64,000 nucleotides of DNA from Hydrogenophaga sp. (GTDB lineage: Bacteria > Pseudomonadota > Gammaproteobacteria > Burkholderiales > Burkholderiaceae_C): positions 1 to 64,000 of the forward strand of contig NZ_JAUCZF010000005.1 in the NCBI RefSeq assembly GCF_030373245.1, read 5' to 3'. The notes beneath the pieces were generated by a model. It worked only from the letters and a program-made list of their open reading frames with translations, searched no databases and had not been told where the DNA came from. This document shows positions 55,218 through 64,000 of the stretch, in pieces (within the stretch, counting starts at the first letter, position 1; each line of letters begins with the position of its first letter). The translations under genes were made by a program, and so were the position numbers.

Positions 55218-56469
55218 GGACGGCGAAGCGGCGCTTGCCGCCGATGCTTCCGCAGAAGCCGCTGTTTCGGCGGCGGTGCCAGTTCCCCGGAGCGCCGGGG
55301 CCGCGCCTGCTGGCGAGGCGTTGCAGTTTGATGACGTGGTAAGCGGCGCGTACGACGCTGAGCAAGAACTGCCGCTGCCACTGCCCACCAAGCGCGTGCT
55401 CAAACCCGAGGCCGATTCGCCCAAGCTGCACAAGGTGCTGGCGCAGGCCGGCATGGGGTCGCGCCTGGAGATGGAACAGCTGATCCTGGAAGGGCGCATT
55501 TCGGTCAACGGCGAGCCCGCCCACATCGGTCAGCGCATCCAGTTTGGCGACGTGATCAAAGTCAACGGCAAGCCGGTGCGCGTGCGCATGACGCCACCGC
55601 CGCCGCGCGTGCTGGCGTACCACAAGCCCGCAGGCGAGGTCGTGTCGCACGATGATCCGCAGAACCGGCCCACGGTGTTCCGGCGCCTGCCCAAACTGCA
55701 GCAAGGCAAGTGGCAATCGGTCGGCCGGCTGGACATCAACACCGAAGGCTTGCTGTTGCTGACCAGCTCGGGTGAGCTGGCAAACCGGCTGATGCACCCC
55801 CGTTTTGGCCTGCAGCGCGAATACGCGGTGCGGGTGCTGGGCGCTTTGTCCAACGAAGAAAAGCACCGCCTGCTCGACGGTGTGAAGCTCGACGATGGCA
55901 TGGCGCAGTTCGCCAGCATTGAAGATGGGGGCGGCGAGGGCGCGAACTGCTGGTACCGCGTGACCATCGGCGAAGGGCGCAACCGCGAGGTGCGTCGCAT
56001 GTTCGAGGCGGTGGGCCACGCAGTCAGCCGCCTGATCCGCATCCGTTATGGCGCCGTGATGCTGCCGCGCGGCCTCAAGCGTGGCGTCTGGGTGGAGCTC
56101 GATGAGCGCGACATCCAGCGCCTGGGCGCTGCGGCGGGACTGCCGATGCCGAGCGCTGCGCCTGCGCGCGCAGCCCGCCCGCAAACCCGTCGCTCGGGCG
56201 CTCCAGGAAAAGGGCCGCAGGGCGGGCGCAATTTTGGCAACCCTGCCGGCAGCCGCGGCGAAGCGCCCTCGGTGCGGCGCGGCAGCATGTTTGCGCCACA
56301 GGGTGGCGGGGCGGTGGGCAAGGGCGAAGGGCGCGACACCTCATCGCAGCCCGACCCCTTGAAAACCTCGTTTGGCTACATCGGGCAAGACGCCTTGCAG
56401 CGCAAGCGCGCGGAAGATGCCCAGCGTGGCGGGCCGGCCAAGCGCAAGCGCCGCCCCGGTGGACGCTGA
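55183..56469 (+). CDS. rluB: 23S rRNA pseudouridine synthase RluB
   Basis: RluB modifies U2605 of 23S rRNA. The 428-residue protein has an N-terminal acidic Ala/Pro extension (about 1-75), an S4 domain ([20 protein letters not shown]), the RsuA-family catalytic motif [15 protein letters not shown] and [19 protein letters not shown]-terminal Arg/Gly/Pro-rich tail of over 100 residues ([14 protein letters not shown] to KRKRRPGGR) follows. Both extensions are long compared with E. coli RluB (about 290). ATG at 55183 lies within scpB in another frame. Confidence 0.92.
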   Translation: MNPQQPPTDPPEDGEAALAADASAEAAVSAAVPVPRSAGAAPAGEALQFDDVVSGAYDAEQELPLPLPTKRVLKPEADSPKLHKVLAQAGMGSRLEMEQLILEGRISVNGEPAHIGQRIQFGDVIKVNGKPVRVRMTPPPPRVLAYHKPAGEVVSHDDPQNRPTVFRRLPKLQQGKWQSVGRLDINTEGLLLLTSSGELANRLMHPRFGLQREYAVRVLGALSNEEKHRLLDGVKLDDGMAQFASIEDGGGEGANCWYRVTIGEGRNREVRRMFEAVGHAVSRLIRIRYGAVMLPRGLKRGVWVELDERDIQRLGAAAGLPMPSAAPARAARPQTRRSGAPGKGPQGGRNFGNPAGSRGEAPSVRRGSMFAPQGGGAVGKGEGRDTSSQPDPLKTSFGYIGQDALQRKRAEDAQRGGPAKRKRRPGGR

Positions 56470-56516
56470 ACGCGGGCCCAGGCGCCGCTGTGCCGGCTTG
56501 AACCGGTGGCGCGTTG

Positions 56517-56522
56517 TAGAAT
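56517..56522 (+). promoter_or_regulatory. Candidate -10 element for ndk
   Basis: TAGAAT lies about 60 bases before the ndk start in a conspicuously A-rich leader, while surrounding DNA is GC-rich. The -35 is weak. It is supported mainly by position after the rluB stop. Confidence 0.35.
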
Positions 56523-56582
56523 CAAAAGCTTTGTGGCGAGCCGCAAAATCAACAAGTTACCCCATAAATCTCAAGGAAAAAC

Positions 56583-57008
56583 ATGGCCATCGAACGCACC
56601 CTGTCCATCATCAAGCCCGACGCCGTCGCCAAGAACGTCATCGGCCAGATTTACGCTCGCTTTGAGGCTGCCGGCCTGAAGGTGGTCGCCTCTCGCATGG
56701 CCCACCTGTCGCGCAGCGAAGCCGAGGCGTTTTACGCCGTGCACAAGGCGCGTCCGTTCTTCAAAGACCTGGTGGACTTCATGATTTCCGGCCCGGTGAT
56801 GATCCAGGCGCTTGAAGGCGAAGGGGCCATCGCCAAGAACCGCGACTTGATGGGTGCCACCGATCCGAAGAAGGCCGAAAAGGGCACGATCCGTGCCGAC
56901 TTTGCCGACAGCATCGACGCCAATGCCGTGCACGGCTCCGACGCCCCTGAAACCGCTGCCGTCGAAATCGCCTTCTTTTTCGCGGGCATGAACGTCTACT
57001 CGCGCTGA
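56583..57008 (+). CDS. ndk: Nucleoside diphosphate kinase
   Basis: Ndk transfers the gamma phosphate of ATP to nucleoside diphosphates. The 141-residue protein has the usual start [20 protein letters not shown] and the active site [16 protein letters not shown], with the phosphorylated His117 at the standard position. AAGGAAAA precedes ATG at 56583. It heads the conserved run ndk-rlmN-pilW-rodZ-ispG-hisS. Confidence 0.97.
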   Translation: MAIERTLSIIKPDAVAKNVIGQIYARFEAAGLKVVASRMAHLSRSEAEAFYAVHKARPFFKDLVDFMISGPVMIQALEGEGAIAKNRDLMGATDPKKAEKGTIRADFADSIDANAVHGSDAPETAAVEIAFFFAGMNVYSR

Positions 57009-57109
57009 ACGCGACTGGACGAAACCATGGCGTCGATGCGGCACGCGATGATCTCCAGCCCCTTTCGGGGCCCGGATTCGCGCGTGCGGCCGTGCGCTGT
57101 GCCGACGTC

Positions 57110-58261
57110 ATGACGCTCAACCTGCTCGAATTCGACCTCGACGGGTTGGCTGCCTTTTGTGAGCAGCTGGGTGAGAAGCGCTTCCGGGCGGTGCAGCTGT
57201 TTCGCTGGATTCACCAGCGCGGCGCGCGCGATTTTGCCGCCATGACCGATCTCGCGCGCAGCTTGCGCGAAAAGCTGCCGACTCACGCCCACATCACCGG
57301 TTTGCCGGTTCTCTCGCGCCAGGATTCTTCCGATGGCACGATCAAGTGGTTGTTCGACGTGGGCGACGGCAACGCGGTGGAAACCGTCTTCATCCCGGAG
57401 GACGATCGCGGCACCCTCTGCATCTCGTCTCAGGCTGGTTGTGCCGTTGGCTGCCGATTCTGCTCAACCGGCCACCAGGGTTTTTCGCGCAACCTCACCA
57501 CCGGTGAGATCGTGGCCCAGCTCTGGCAGGCGGAGTTTTTTCTGCGCCAGCACCTGGTCAAAGCCGAACGTGTGATCAGCAACGTGGTGATGATGGGCAT
57601 GGGCGAGCCATTGCAAAACTACAACGCCCTGGTGCCCGCGCTGAAGGTGATGCTGGACGACCATGCTTACGGGCTGTCGCGCCGTCGCGTGACCGTGTCT
57701 ACGTCGGGCGTGGTGCCGATGATGGACCGACTTGCCCAGGATTGCCCAGTGGCCCTGGCCGTGTCGCTGCATGCGCCCAACGACGCGCTGCGCGACTCGC
57801 TGGTGCCCCTCAACCGCAAGTACCCGCTGACCGAATTGCTGGATGCCTGCCTGCGTTATCTGCCCGCAGCGCCGCGTGATTTCATCACCTTTGAATACTG
57901 CATGCTCGATGGTGTGAACGACCAGCTCGAACACGCTCGCGAGCTGCTCAAGCTGTTGCGCAGCCATCGCGAGCGCGGTGTACCGTGCAAGATCAACCTC
58001 ATTCCGTTCAACCCTTTCCCCGATTCGGGCCTGATCTGTTCGCCTCGCCCGGTGGTGCAGCAGTTCGCGCGACTGCTGAGCGAGGGAGGTCTGATCACCA
58101 CGGTGCGCAAGACCCGTGGCGACGACATCGACGCCGCCTGTGGCCAGCTGGCCGGTGACGTGCTGGACCGTACCCGTGTGGTCAGCCGCATGGCGCAGCG
58201 CCGTGCGGCCACCGTGCACCCCATCCGATTTGTTCCTGCCGCAGGAGAAAAGCAGACATGA
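57110..58261 (+). CDS. rlmN: Dual-specificity rRNA/tRNA adenine-C2 methyltransferase RlmN
   Basis: This radical-SAM enzyme methylates C2 of A2503 in 23S rRNA and A37 in some tRNAs. The 383-residue protein has the cluster motif Cys111-x3-Cys115-x2-Cys118 ([12 protein letters not shown]), then [15 protein letters not shown] and the late catalytic region [10 protein letters not shown], with LIPFNPFP. The essential C-terminal cysteine is in [16 protein letters not shown] at 57110 is chosen. Its stop overlaps the pilW start by ATGA. Confidence 0.96.
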   Translation: MTLNLLEFDLDGLAAFCEQLGEKRFRAVQLFRWIHQRGARDFAAMTDLARSLREKLPTHAHITGLPVLSRQDSSDGTIKWLFDVGDGNAVETVFIPEDDRGTLCISSQAGCAVGCRFCSTGHQGFSRNLTTGEIVAQLWQAEFFLRQHLVKAERVISNVVMMGMGEPLQNYNALVPALKVMLDDHAYGLSRRRVTVSTSGVVPMMDRLAQDCPVALAVSLHAPNDALRDSLVPLNRKYPLTELLDACLRYLPAAPRDFITFEYCMLDGVNDQLEHARELLKLLRSHRERGVPCKINLIPFNPFPDSGLICSPRPVVQQFARLLSEGGLITTVRKTRGDDIDAACGQLAGDVLDRTRVVSRMAQRRAATVHPIRFVPAAGEKQT

Positions 58262-59118
58262 GCCGTTTCACCGCTGCCGCACCGTTGCCCCTCGGTCTGT
58301 CCCCAGTCGTTCCGCGATGGTTGCTCGGCTTGCTGACTGTACCCCTGATGTTGTGGGCGCTGGGCAGTCTGTCGGGCTGTGCATCCACCGGCGCCAGTGC
58401 CGCTTCGGCGACCGCCGAACCGATCACCGCTTTCGACGAGCCCGAGGTCCGCAAGCGCGCGCGTATCCGCCTGGAACTGGCGTCCAACTATTTCGAGCAG
58501 GGCCAGACCACCATCGCGCTGGACGAGATCAAACAATCCCTTGCCGCCGATCCGAGCTACACCCCGGCCTATGTGCTGCGCGGCCTGGTCTACATGCGCC
58601 TGAACAACCCGGCGCTTGCGGAAGATAGTTTCCAGCGCGCGCTGCAGATCAGCCCTCGCGATGGCGACACGCTGCACAACTATGGCTGGTTTCATTGCGA
58701 AGCAGGCCGCTACCCGCAGGCCCTGGCCCTGTTTGACCGCGCGCTGGCATCGCCCACCTACGGCGCCGTCGCCCGCACGCACCTGGTCAAGGGCATCTGT
58801 CAGATTCGCGCCGGGCAGCCGGCCGAGGCTGAGGCGAGTTTTTCCAAGTCGTACGAGCTCGATGCTGGCAATCCGATCACCGGATACAACCTGGCCGCGC
58901 TGCTGTTCCAGCGGGGTGAGGACAGCCGGGCCCAGTTCTACATCCGGCGCATCAACAACTCCAACCTGGCCAACGCCGAGACGCTGTGGCTGGGCATCAA
59001 GATTGAGCGCCGCTTGCGCAACACCGTCGAAGTGGAACAACTGGCCCGCCAACTGGGACGCCGCTTCGCTGAGTCGCGACAGTGGGCCTTGTACCAGCGG
59101 GGGGCGTTTGATGAGTGA
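58258..59118 (+). CDS. pilW: Type IV pilus biogenesis lipoprotein PilW (PilF-like)
   Basis: This TPR pilotin is needed for stability or assembly of the type IV pilus secretin. The 286-residue protein has a long signal region with lipobox LSGC (Cys near residue 41), then at least four TPRs such as [21 protein letters not shown] and [20 protein letters not shown]. Its location between rlmN and the RodZ-like gene is the usual proteobacterial context for pilW/pilF. It overlaps rlmN by 4 bp and the next gene by 8 bp. Confidence 0.88.
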   Translation: MSRFTAAAPLPLGLSPVVPRWLLGLLTVPLMLWALGSLSGCASTGASAASATAEPITAFDEPEVRKRARIRLELASNYFEQGQTTIALDEIKQSLAADPSYTPAYVLRGLVYMRLNNPALAEDSFQRALQISPRDGDTLHNYGWFHCEAGRYPQALALFDRALASPTYGAVARTHLVKGICQIRAGQPAEAEASFSKSYELDAGNPITGYNLAALLFQRGEDSRAQFYIRRINNSNLANAETLWLGIKIERRLRNTVEVEQLARQLGRRFAESRQWALYQRGAFDE

Positions 59119-60004
59119 GTCGCCGTTTTTGACGGACGCGCCGGCTGAGGCCAGCCATCCGGGCGCACCGCTGCTGCTGCGCCAGTCCCGCGAGGCCGCC
59201 GGACTGCATATCGCCGCTCTGGCCGCCGCGCTCAAGGTGCCGGTGAAGAAGCTCGAAGCCCTGGAAGCGGGGCGCTATGACGAGCTGCCCGACATGACCT
59301 TTGCCCGGGCGCTGGCCTCCAGCGCCTGCCGCCAGCTCAAGATCGACCCGGCGCGTGTGCTGGAGCAGATCCCGGGCGCGGTGCAGCCTGCGCTGGGCGA
59401 TGCGCCACACGGCATCAATACACCTTTTCAGGCGCCGGGAGAGGGCGCAAGTGCTGGCGCCCTCGCATTGCTGTCTCGGCCGGTGGTCTGGGGAGTGATG
59501 CTGCTGTTGCTCGCGGCGCTGGCGGTGGCGCTGGTGCCAGCCAGCTGGCTGGAGCGTGCTCGCGGGACACTGCCGAGTTTCCCGGAGACGGCTGAGACTG
59601 CGCCAGCTGCTCCTGCCGCAGACCTGCTGCCGGTGGAGCCTGTGCTGGAAGGGACTTCACCGTCCATGGCGCCGTCTCCGGTGCTCTCGACGGAATTCGC
59701 AAACCCGCCGGCTGAACCCGCCACAGGCAGCGAACCCGTGGCGGACACGGCAGAACCCGTGACCAGCACCAGCCTGCTGAGCATCCGTGCCTCCGGCGAG
59801 TCCTGGATTGAAGTGATCAACGGCTCTGGCAGCCAGGTGATGCAGCGCGCGCTCAAGCCGGGCGATGTGGTGGATTTTTCAACCTCACCGCCGTATTCGG
59901 TGGTGGTGGGTCGGGCCGATGCGGTGCAGGTCACGACGCGCGGAAAGCCGTTTGACGTGATGCCCTACGCCCGCAACAACGTAGCCCGTTTTGAGGTGAA
60001 GTAA
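59111..60004 (+). CDS. RodZ-like helix-turn-helix membrane protein
   Basis: The 297-residue protein has the RodZ layout: a cytoplasmic Cro/RodZ helix-turn-helix (about 23-90, [20 protein letters not shown] with [20 protein letters not shown]), one membrane segment (about 118-140), a Pro/Glu/Thr-rich periplasmic linker and a C-terminal DUF4115 domain ([22 protein letters not shown]). RodZ links MreB to the cell wall machinery and sets rod shape. ATG at 59111 overlaps the end of pilW. ispG follows after 2 bp. Confidence 0.88.
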   Translation: MSESPFLTDAPAEASHPGAPLLLRQSREAAGLHIAALAAALKVPVKKLEALEAGRYDELPDMTFARALASSACRQLKIDPARVLEQIPGAVQPALGDAPHGINTPFQAPGEGASAGALALLSRPVVWGVMLLLLAALAVALVPASWLERARGTLPSFPETAETAPAAPAADLLPVEPVLEGTSPSMAPSPVLSTEFANPPAEPATGSEPVADTAEPVTSTSLLSIRASGESWIEVINGSGSQVMQRALKPGDVVDFSTSPPYSVVVGRADAVQVTTRGKPFDVMPYARNNVARFEVK

Positions 60005-60006
60005 CC

Positions 60007-61308
60007 ATGGAAGCTGCCAGCGTTCTCACCGGTGCGATGTCCTGCGAGGCGGTCGATGCCCAGCCGATCCCGTTGGCTGGCGCCCTGAAGCGTCAGACCC
60101 GCCAGGGCGTGGTGGCCTGGGGCGACCACCGCGTGACGGTAGGCGGCGACGCCCCGGTGCGCGTGCAGTCCATGACCAACACCGATACCGCCGACGCCGT
60201 GGGCACAGCCATCCAGGTCAAGGAGCTGGCGCTGGCGGGTTCCGAGCTGGTGCGCATCACGGTCAACAACGACGAGTCCGCCAAGGCCGTGCCTTACATC
60301 CGTGAGCAGCTCGACCGCATGGGTGTGCCGGTGCCTCTGATCGGCGACTTCCACTACAACGGGCACCGTCTGCTGACCGACCACCCGGCCTGCGCCGAGG
60401 CGCTGTCCAAGTACCGCATCAACCCTGGCAACGTGGGGCGCGGAGACAAGGGTGACCGCCAGTTCGCGCAGATGGTGGAGATTGCCGCGCGCTTTGACAA
60501 ACCGATCCGCATCGGCGTCAACTGGGGCAGTCTCGACCAGGACCTGCTGGCGCGGCTGATGGACCAGAACGCGACCCGAGTCGAACCCTGGGACGCGCGC
60601 CACGTGATGTACGAAGCGCTGATCACCTCGGCACTCGAATCCGCGAGCCGAGCTGAAGCGCTGGGTCTGTCAGGCAATCACATCGTGCTGTCCTGCAAGG
60701 TCAGTGGCGTACAGGACCTGATTGCGGTCTACCAGGAGCTGGCGCGACGCTGCGACTACCCGTTGCACCTTGGCTTGACCGAGGCTGGCATGGGCACCAA
60801 AGGCACGGTGGCCTCCACCGCCGCATTGGCCGTGCTGCTGCAGCAAGGCATTGGCGACACCATCCGCGTTTCGCTCACGCCTCAGCCGGGCGAGGCGCGC
60901 ACGCAAGAGGTGGTGATTGCATCTGAAATCCTCCAGGCGCTCGGCGTGCGCGCCTTTGTTCCCAGCGTGATTGCCTGCCCGGGTTGCGGCCGCACCACCA
61001 GCACCACCTTCCAGGAGCTGGCCAAGCAGATCGACGACTACCTGCGCAGCTCCATGCCGGTCTGGCGCAAGCGCTACCCTGGCGTGGAAAACCTCAAGGT
61101 GGCCGTCATGGGCTGCATCGTCAACGGACCCGGCGAGAGCAAACACGCCGACCTGGGTATCAGTCTGCCCGGGACGGGTGAAGCGCCTGCAGCACCAGTA
61201 TTCATCGACGGTCAGAAGGCGATTACGCTGCGTGGCGAAGGCATTGCGCTGGAATTCCAGCAGATCGTTGAAAACTACATCGAAAAAAGGTTCGGTGCGG
61301 CGCGTTGA
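60007..61308 (+). CDS. ispG: 4-hydroxy-3-methylbut-2-enyl diphosphate synthase
   Basis: IspG (GcpE) carries out the penultimate step of the MEP isoprenoid pathway using a [4Fe-4S] cluster. The 433-residue protein has [15 protein letters not shown] near the start, [13 protein letters not shown] and the cluster ligands in CPGCGRTT and [15 protein letters not shown]. The first 30 residues precede the conserved core and are variable in the family. It lies 2 bp after the RodZ-like gene and 53 bp before hisS. Confidence 0.96.
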   Translation: MEAASVLTGAMSCEAVDAQPIPLAGALKRQTRQGVVAWGDHRVTVGGDAPVRVQSMTNTDTADAVGTAIQVKELALAGSELVRITVNNDESAKAVPYIREQLDRMGVPVPLIGDFHYNGHRLLTDHPACAEALSKYRINPGNVGRGDKGDRQFAQMVEIAARFDKPIRIGVNWGSLDQDLLARLMDQNATRVEPWDARHVMYEALITSALESASRAEALGLSGNHIVLSCKVSGVQDLIAVYQELARRCDYPLHLGLTEAGMGTKGTVASTAALAVLLQQGIGDTIRVSLTPQPGEARTQEVVIASEILQALGVRAFVPSVIACPGCGRTTSTTFQELAKQIDDYLRSSMPVWRKRYPGVENLKVAVMGCIVNGPGESKHADLGISLPGTGEAPAAPVFIDGQKAITLRGEGIALEFQQIVENYIEKRFGAAR

Positions 61309-61361
61309 GGGCGCGGCGGCGTGCGCTGCCCCCACCCCGACGCCGTGCGCCAAGCGGCAAC

Positions 61362-62660
61362 ATGGCTGACAAACTCACCGCCGTCAAAGGCATGAACGAC
61401 ATCGCGCCGCCCCAGTCCGCGCACTGGGAGTGGCTGGAAGAGCGGCTGCGTGGTCTGATGCAGCGGTACGGCTACCGTTGTCTGCGCACCCCCATCGTCG
61501 AGCCCACCGCGCTGTTTGTGCGCGGCCTGGGTGAGGTGACCGACATCGTGGAGAAGGAGATGTACTCCTTCGAAGACCGGCTCAACGGCGAGCAACTCAC
61601 CTTGCGCCCTGAAAACACCGCGGGTGTGGTGCGAGCGGTGCTGGAGAGCAACCTGCTCTACGACGGCGGCAAGCGGCTGTATTACATGGGGCCCATGTTC
61701 CGCCACGAGCGGCCGCAGCGAGGGCGCTACCGCCAGTTCCATCAGTTTGGTGCCGAGGCGCTTGGATTCGCCGGTCCTGATGTGGACGCCGAGTTGATCG
61801 TGCTGGCCTGCGATCTCTGGGACGAACTGGGTTTGACGGGCGTCGAGCTGGAGATCAACAGCCTGGGCCAGCCCGCCGAGCGCCAGGCACATCGCCAGGC
61901 GCTCATCGCCTATCTGCAAGCGCATGACGACCAACTGGACGAAGACGCAAAACGCCGCCTGCACAGCAACCCGCTGCGCATCCTTGATACGAAAAACCCC
62001 GCCATGCAGGCGTTGGTGAACGCCGCGCCTCGGTTGATGGACTACCTGGGCCACGAGTCGCTGGACCACTTCAACCGTCTGCGAGCGCTGCTCGAGGCCC
62101 ATGGCATCGCCTACCGCATCAATCCGCGTCTGGTGCGCGGGATGGACTACTACAACCTATCGGTGTTCGAGTTCGTGACCACGCAGCTAGGCTCTCAGGG
62201 CACGGTCTGTGCCGGTGGCCGCTACGACGGTCTGTTTGAACAGATTGGCGGCAAACCTGCGCCAGCCGTGGGCTGGGCGCTGGGCATGGAACGCATTCTG
62301 GAGCTCCTGAAGGAGCAGGGCAAGTTGCCCGAGCCGCCGGTGCCCGACGCTTATGCCATCGTGCCAGACGCGGCAAGCATGGGCCAGGTGATGCCGGTGT
62401 TGCGTGCGCTGCGCGCGCATGGCGTGCGGGTGCAGATGCACGCCGCCAGTCTTGACGGCATGGGCAGCATGAAATCACAGTTCAAGAAAGCCGACGGCAG
62501 CGGTGCTCGCCACGCGCTGATCTTTGGTCCGGACGAACTGCAACAAGGCCAAGTATCGATCAAGGCACTGCGTGCCGACCCGGGAGGTCCGGCTGCCGAA
62601 CAGCGCAGTTTTGCGCTGACCGAGGTGGCTACCTGGGCGGTGGACCTGCGGCCGGTCTGA
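61362..62660 (+). CDS. hisS: Histidyl-tRNA synthetase
   Basis: This class II aminoacyl-tRNA synthetase for histidine has 432 residues. It shows motif 1 near the N-terminus ([16 protein letters not shown]), motif 2 [20 protein letters not shown], the histidine-specific loops [15 protein letters not shown] and AGGRYDGL, motif 3 GWALGMERI and a C-terminal anticodon-binding domain. ATG at 61362 gives the conserved start; a GTG 57 bases upstream is rejected. yfgM and bamB follow, the usual order before der. Confidence 0.96.
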   Translation: MADKLTAVKGMNDIAPPQSAHWEWLEERLRGLMQRYGYRCLRTPIVEPTALFVRGLGEVTDIVEKEMYSFEDRLNGEQLTLRPENTAGVVRAVLESNLLYDGGKRLYYMGPMFRHERPQRGRYRQFHQFGAEALGFAGPDVDAELIVLACDLWDELGLTGVELEINSLGQPAERQAHRQALIAYLQAHDDQLDEDAKRRLHSNPLRILDTKNPAMQALVNAAPRLMDYLGHESLDHFNRLRALLEAHGIAYRINPRLVRGMDYYNLSVFEFVTTQLGSQGTVCAGGRYDGLFEQIGGKPAPAVGWALGMERILELLKEQGKLPEPPVPDAYAIVPDAASMGQVMPVLRALRAHGVRVQMHAASLDGMGSMKSQFKKADGSGARHALIFGPDELQQGQVSIKALRADPGGPAAEQRSFALTEVATWAVDLRPV

Positions 62661-62728
62661 CCCTCAGGGTTCCCAGCATCTGGCTCAGACCCGGCGCCTA
62701 CAATCTCAGCTCCTTATTCACAGACACC

Positions 62729-63403
62729 ATGGCCAAACACCTCGATCTCGAAGAGCAGGAACAGCTCGATCAGCTCAAACACTTCTGGGCTCAATACGGC
62801 AACCTGATCACCTGGGTGCTGATCGCCGTGTTTGGCTCACTGGCTGCCTGGAACGGCTGGAACTACTGGCAACGCAGCCAGGCGACCAAGGCCTCGGCTC
62901 TGTACGACGAGATCGACAGCGCCGCCCAGGCCAGCGATGCCGAGCGCATGGAGCGCGCGCTGGCCGAGATGAAGAGCGGTTTCGGCAGCACGACTTACGC
63001 CACGCAGGCTGCGCTGCTGGCAGCCAAGACCTTGCACGACACGGGCAAGATCGACGCCGCGCGCCAGGCTTTGAGCTGGGTGGTCGACGCGTCGTCCGAC
63101 AAGGCCTATCAGGCGGTGGCCCGGTTGCGCCTGGCCGGGCTCGATGTAGAGTCCAACGCGCTGGATCAGGCGCTCAAGATCCTGGAAGCCCCGGTGCCCA
63201 AGGCGTTTGAACCGCTGGTGGCTGACCGCCGTGGAGACGTGCTCATGGCGCAGGGCAAGACCGAAGAGGCCAAAGCCCAGTACCAAGCGGCCTGGCGCGG
63301 ATTCAGCGAGCAGGCCGAGTACCGCCGCCTGGTGGAAATCAAACTGGCCGCGCTGGGTGTGGATGTCAGCGCCGCGGCTGTCGCGGCGGAGGATGGCAAG
63401 TGA
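62729..63403 (+). CDS. yfgM: YfgM family periplasmic TPR protein
   Basis: YfgM-type proteins are anchored by one N-terminal membrane helix and act as periplasmic chaperone partners near the Sec translocon. The 224-residue protein starts with the family motif HLDLEEQEQLDQLKHFWAQYG, followed by a helix (about 26-45), WNYWQRSQATKASALYDEI and TPR-like helices to the end. The start lies 68 bp after hisS, with TACAAT close upstream as a possible -10. It overlaps bamB by 4 bp. Confidence 0.92.
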   Translation: MAKHLDLEEQEQLDQLKHFWAQYGNLITWVLIAVFGSLAAWNGWNYWQRSQATKASALYDEIDSAAQASDAERMERALAEMKSGFGSTTYATQAALLAAKTLHDTGKIDAARQALSWVVDASSDKAYQAVARLRLAGLDVESNALDQALKILEAPVPKAFEPLVADRRGDVLMAQGKTEEAKAQYQAAWRGFSEQAEYRRLVEIKLAALGVDVSAAAVAAEDGK

Positions 63404-64000
63404 GCGCGTCGGCCCGGGCGAACGTTTGGCGCATCGCTGCAGTCACCGGGGTCGCACTGCTGGTGGCTGCCTGCTCTTCCAACCCCAAGCCTCAACCCAA
63501 ACCGCTGCCCCCAGTGGTGGCGCTCATGGGCACCCAGCTGGTCTGGACGGCGCAGGTCGGCACAGCGCCTGCCACCGCCAAGCCGTTTGTGCTGGGCAAC
63601 CGCATCTACGTGGCGGGTGGCGCTGGCGCGGTGGTGGTGATCGACGCCGAGACCGGTCGCGACGTCTGGAGAGCCAGCCTCGCCACCCCGCTCGCCACTG
63701 GCGTCGGCTCAGATGGTGAGACCGCTGCCGTGGTCACGCGCGAAAACGCATTGGTGGCCTTGGCCGACGGAAACGAGCGCTGGCGCGCGCAACTGCCAGC
63801 GCAGGTTTTCACTGCCCCGCTGGTGGCGGGCAAGCGGGTGTTCGTCGTCACGGCAGAACGCACGGTGCTGGCCTTTGACGGAGCCACCGGCGCCCGCCTC
63901 TGGACCCAGTCTCGACCTGGCGAGCCGCTGGTGCTGCGCCAGGGCGGCGTGTTGCTGGCGGTGGGGGACACTCTGGTGGTGGGCCTCTCTGGCCGGTTGA
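63400..64000 (+). CDS. bamB: Outer membrane assembly lipoprotein BamB (3' end missing)
   Basis: BamB is the beta-propeller lipoprotein of the BAM complex. The gene starts at GTG (63400), overlapping the yfgM stop, and runs off the window after about 200 codons, roughly half the expected 370-390. It has a lipobox LVAACSS (Cys near residue 25) and PQQ-type propeller blades, seen in VVVIDAETGRDVWRASL, LADGNERWRAQLP and AFDGATGARLWTQ. Together with bamD at 52387 two BAM lipoprotein genes are in this window. Confidence 0.94.
   Translation, partial: MSASARANVWRIAAVTGVALLVAACSSNPKPQPKPLPPVVALMGTQLVWTAQVGTAPATAKPFVLGNRIYVAGGAGAVVVIDAETGRDVWRASLATPLATGVGSDGETAAVVTRENALVALADGNERWRAQLPAQVFTAPLVAGKRVFVVTAERTVLAFDGATGARLWTQSRPGEPLVLRQGGVLLAVGDTLVVGLSGRL

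Overview
The window reads as chromosomal DNA of a high-GC betaproteobacterium of the order Burkholderiales, most likely family Comamonadaceae (Hydrogenophaga/Acidovorax-like). This rests on gene order and protein character rather than on any marker RNA: rpsF-priB-rpsR-rplI-dnaB; alaA-hom-thrC followed by mobB-moeA-moaD-moaE and clpB; sucA-sucB-lpdA-zapE; bamD divergent from rluD; and ndk-rlmN-pilW-rodZ-ispG-hisS-yfgM-bamB. No rRNA, tRNA, prophage, insertion sequence or CRISPR array was seen.

Layout. 1-5.5 kb: a cNMP/CBS/DUF294 protein diverges from a small membrane protein, a TPR protein and a DUF4212 + large sodium:solute symporter pair. 5.5-8.8 kb: ribosomal protein S6/S18/L9 operon with priB, a terminator, then dnaB. 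9-12 kb: minus-strand PIN-PhoH protein, BCP peroxiredoxin and an Mth938-like protein. 12-19.1 kb: alanine/threonine synthesis, then molybdenum cofactor genes. 19.2-24.6 kb: clpB with a heat-shock-type promoter, then a large DUF1631 protein. 24.6-31.1 kb: accessory metabolism and regulation (aldehyde dehydrogenase, Fsr-like MFS exporter, ThDP enzyme, LuxR- and Crp-type regulators). 31.1-36.0 kb: a compact minus-strand operon of adenylyl cyclase-TolB-like-TPR protein, vanadium-haloperoxidase-type PAP2 enzyme and subtilase. 36.3-41.6 kb: NlpC/P60 hydrolase, TetR regulator, isochorismatase-like hydrolase, PrpE, ArsR regulator and a lipoprotein. 41.9-49.2 kb: 2-oxoglutarate dehydrogenase genes interrupted by a SHOCT-PspC gene, then zapE. 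49.2-56.5 kb: an 83-bp tandem repeat array, PP2C phosphatase, XPD/DinG-type helicase, bamD, rluD, scpB and rluB. 56.6-64 kb: ndk to bamB, the last cut by the window edge.

How the parts fit. Most genes are core housekeeping: translation, replication, amino acid and isoprenoid synthesis, TCA cycle, outer membrane assembly and protein quality control. The accessory-looking part is about 24.6-41 kb. The best candidate for an undescribed system is the three-gene operon at 31129-36036. All recognised catalytic residues are present in each of its three enzymes, none has an obvious signal peptide, and two of the genes overlap by ATGA. A Crp-type regulator with an intact-looking cyclic-nucleotide pocket lies convergent to it. 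Other points of interest are a dispersed intergenic palindromic repeat that brackets zapE and is expanded beside it into a tandem array, and a SHOCT-PspC protein inside the 2-oxoglutarate dehydrogenase gene set. Starts were moved inward from the longest open frame wherever a conserved N-terminus or Shine-Dalgarno sequence supported it; those choices are stated in each entry.
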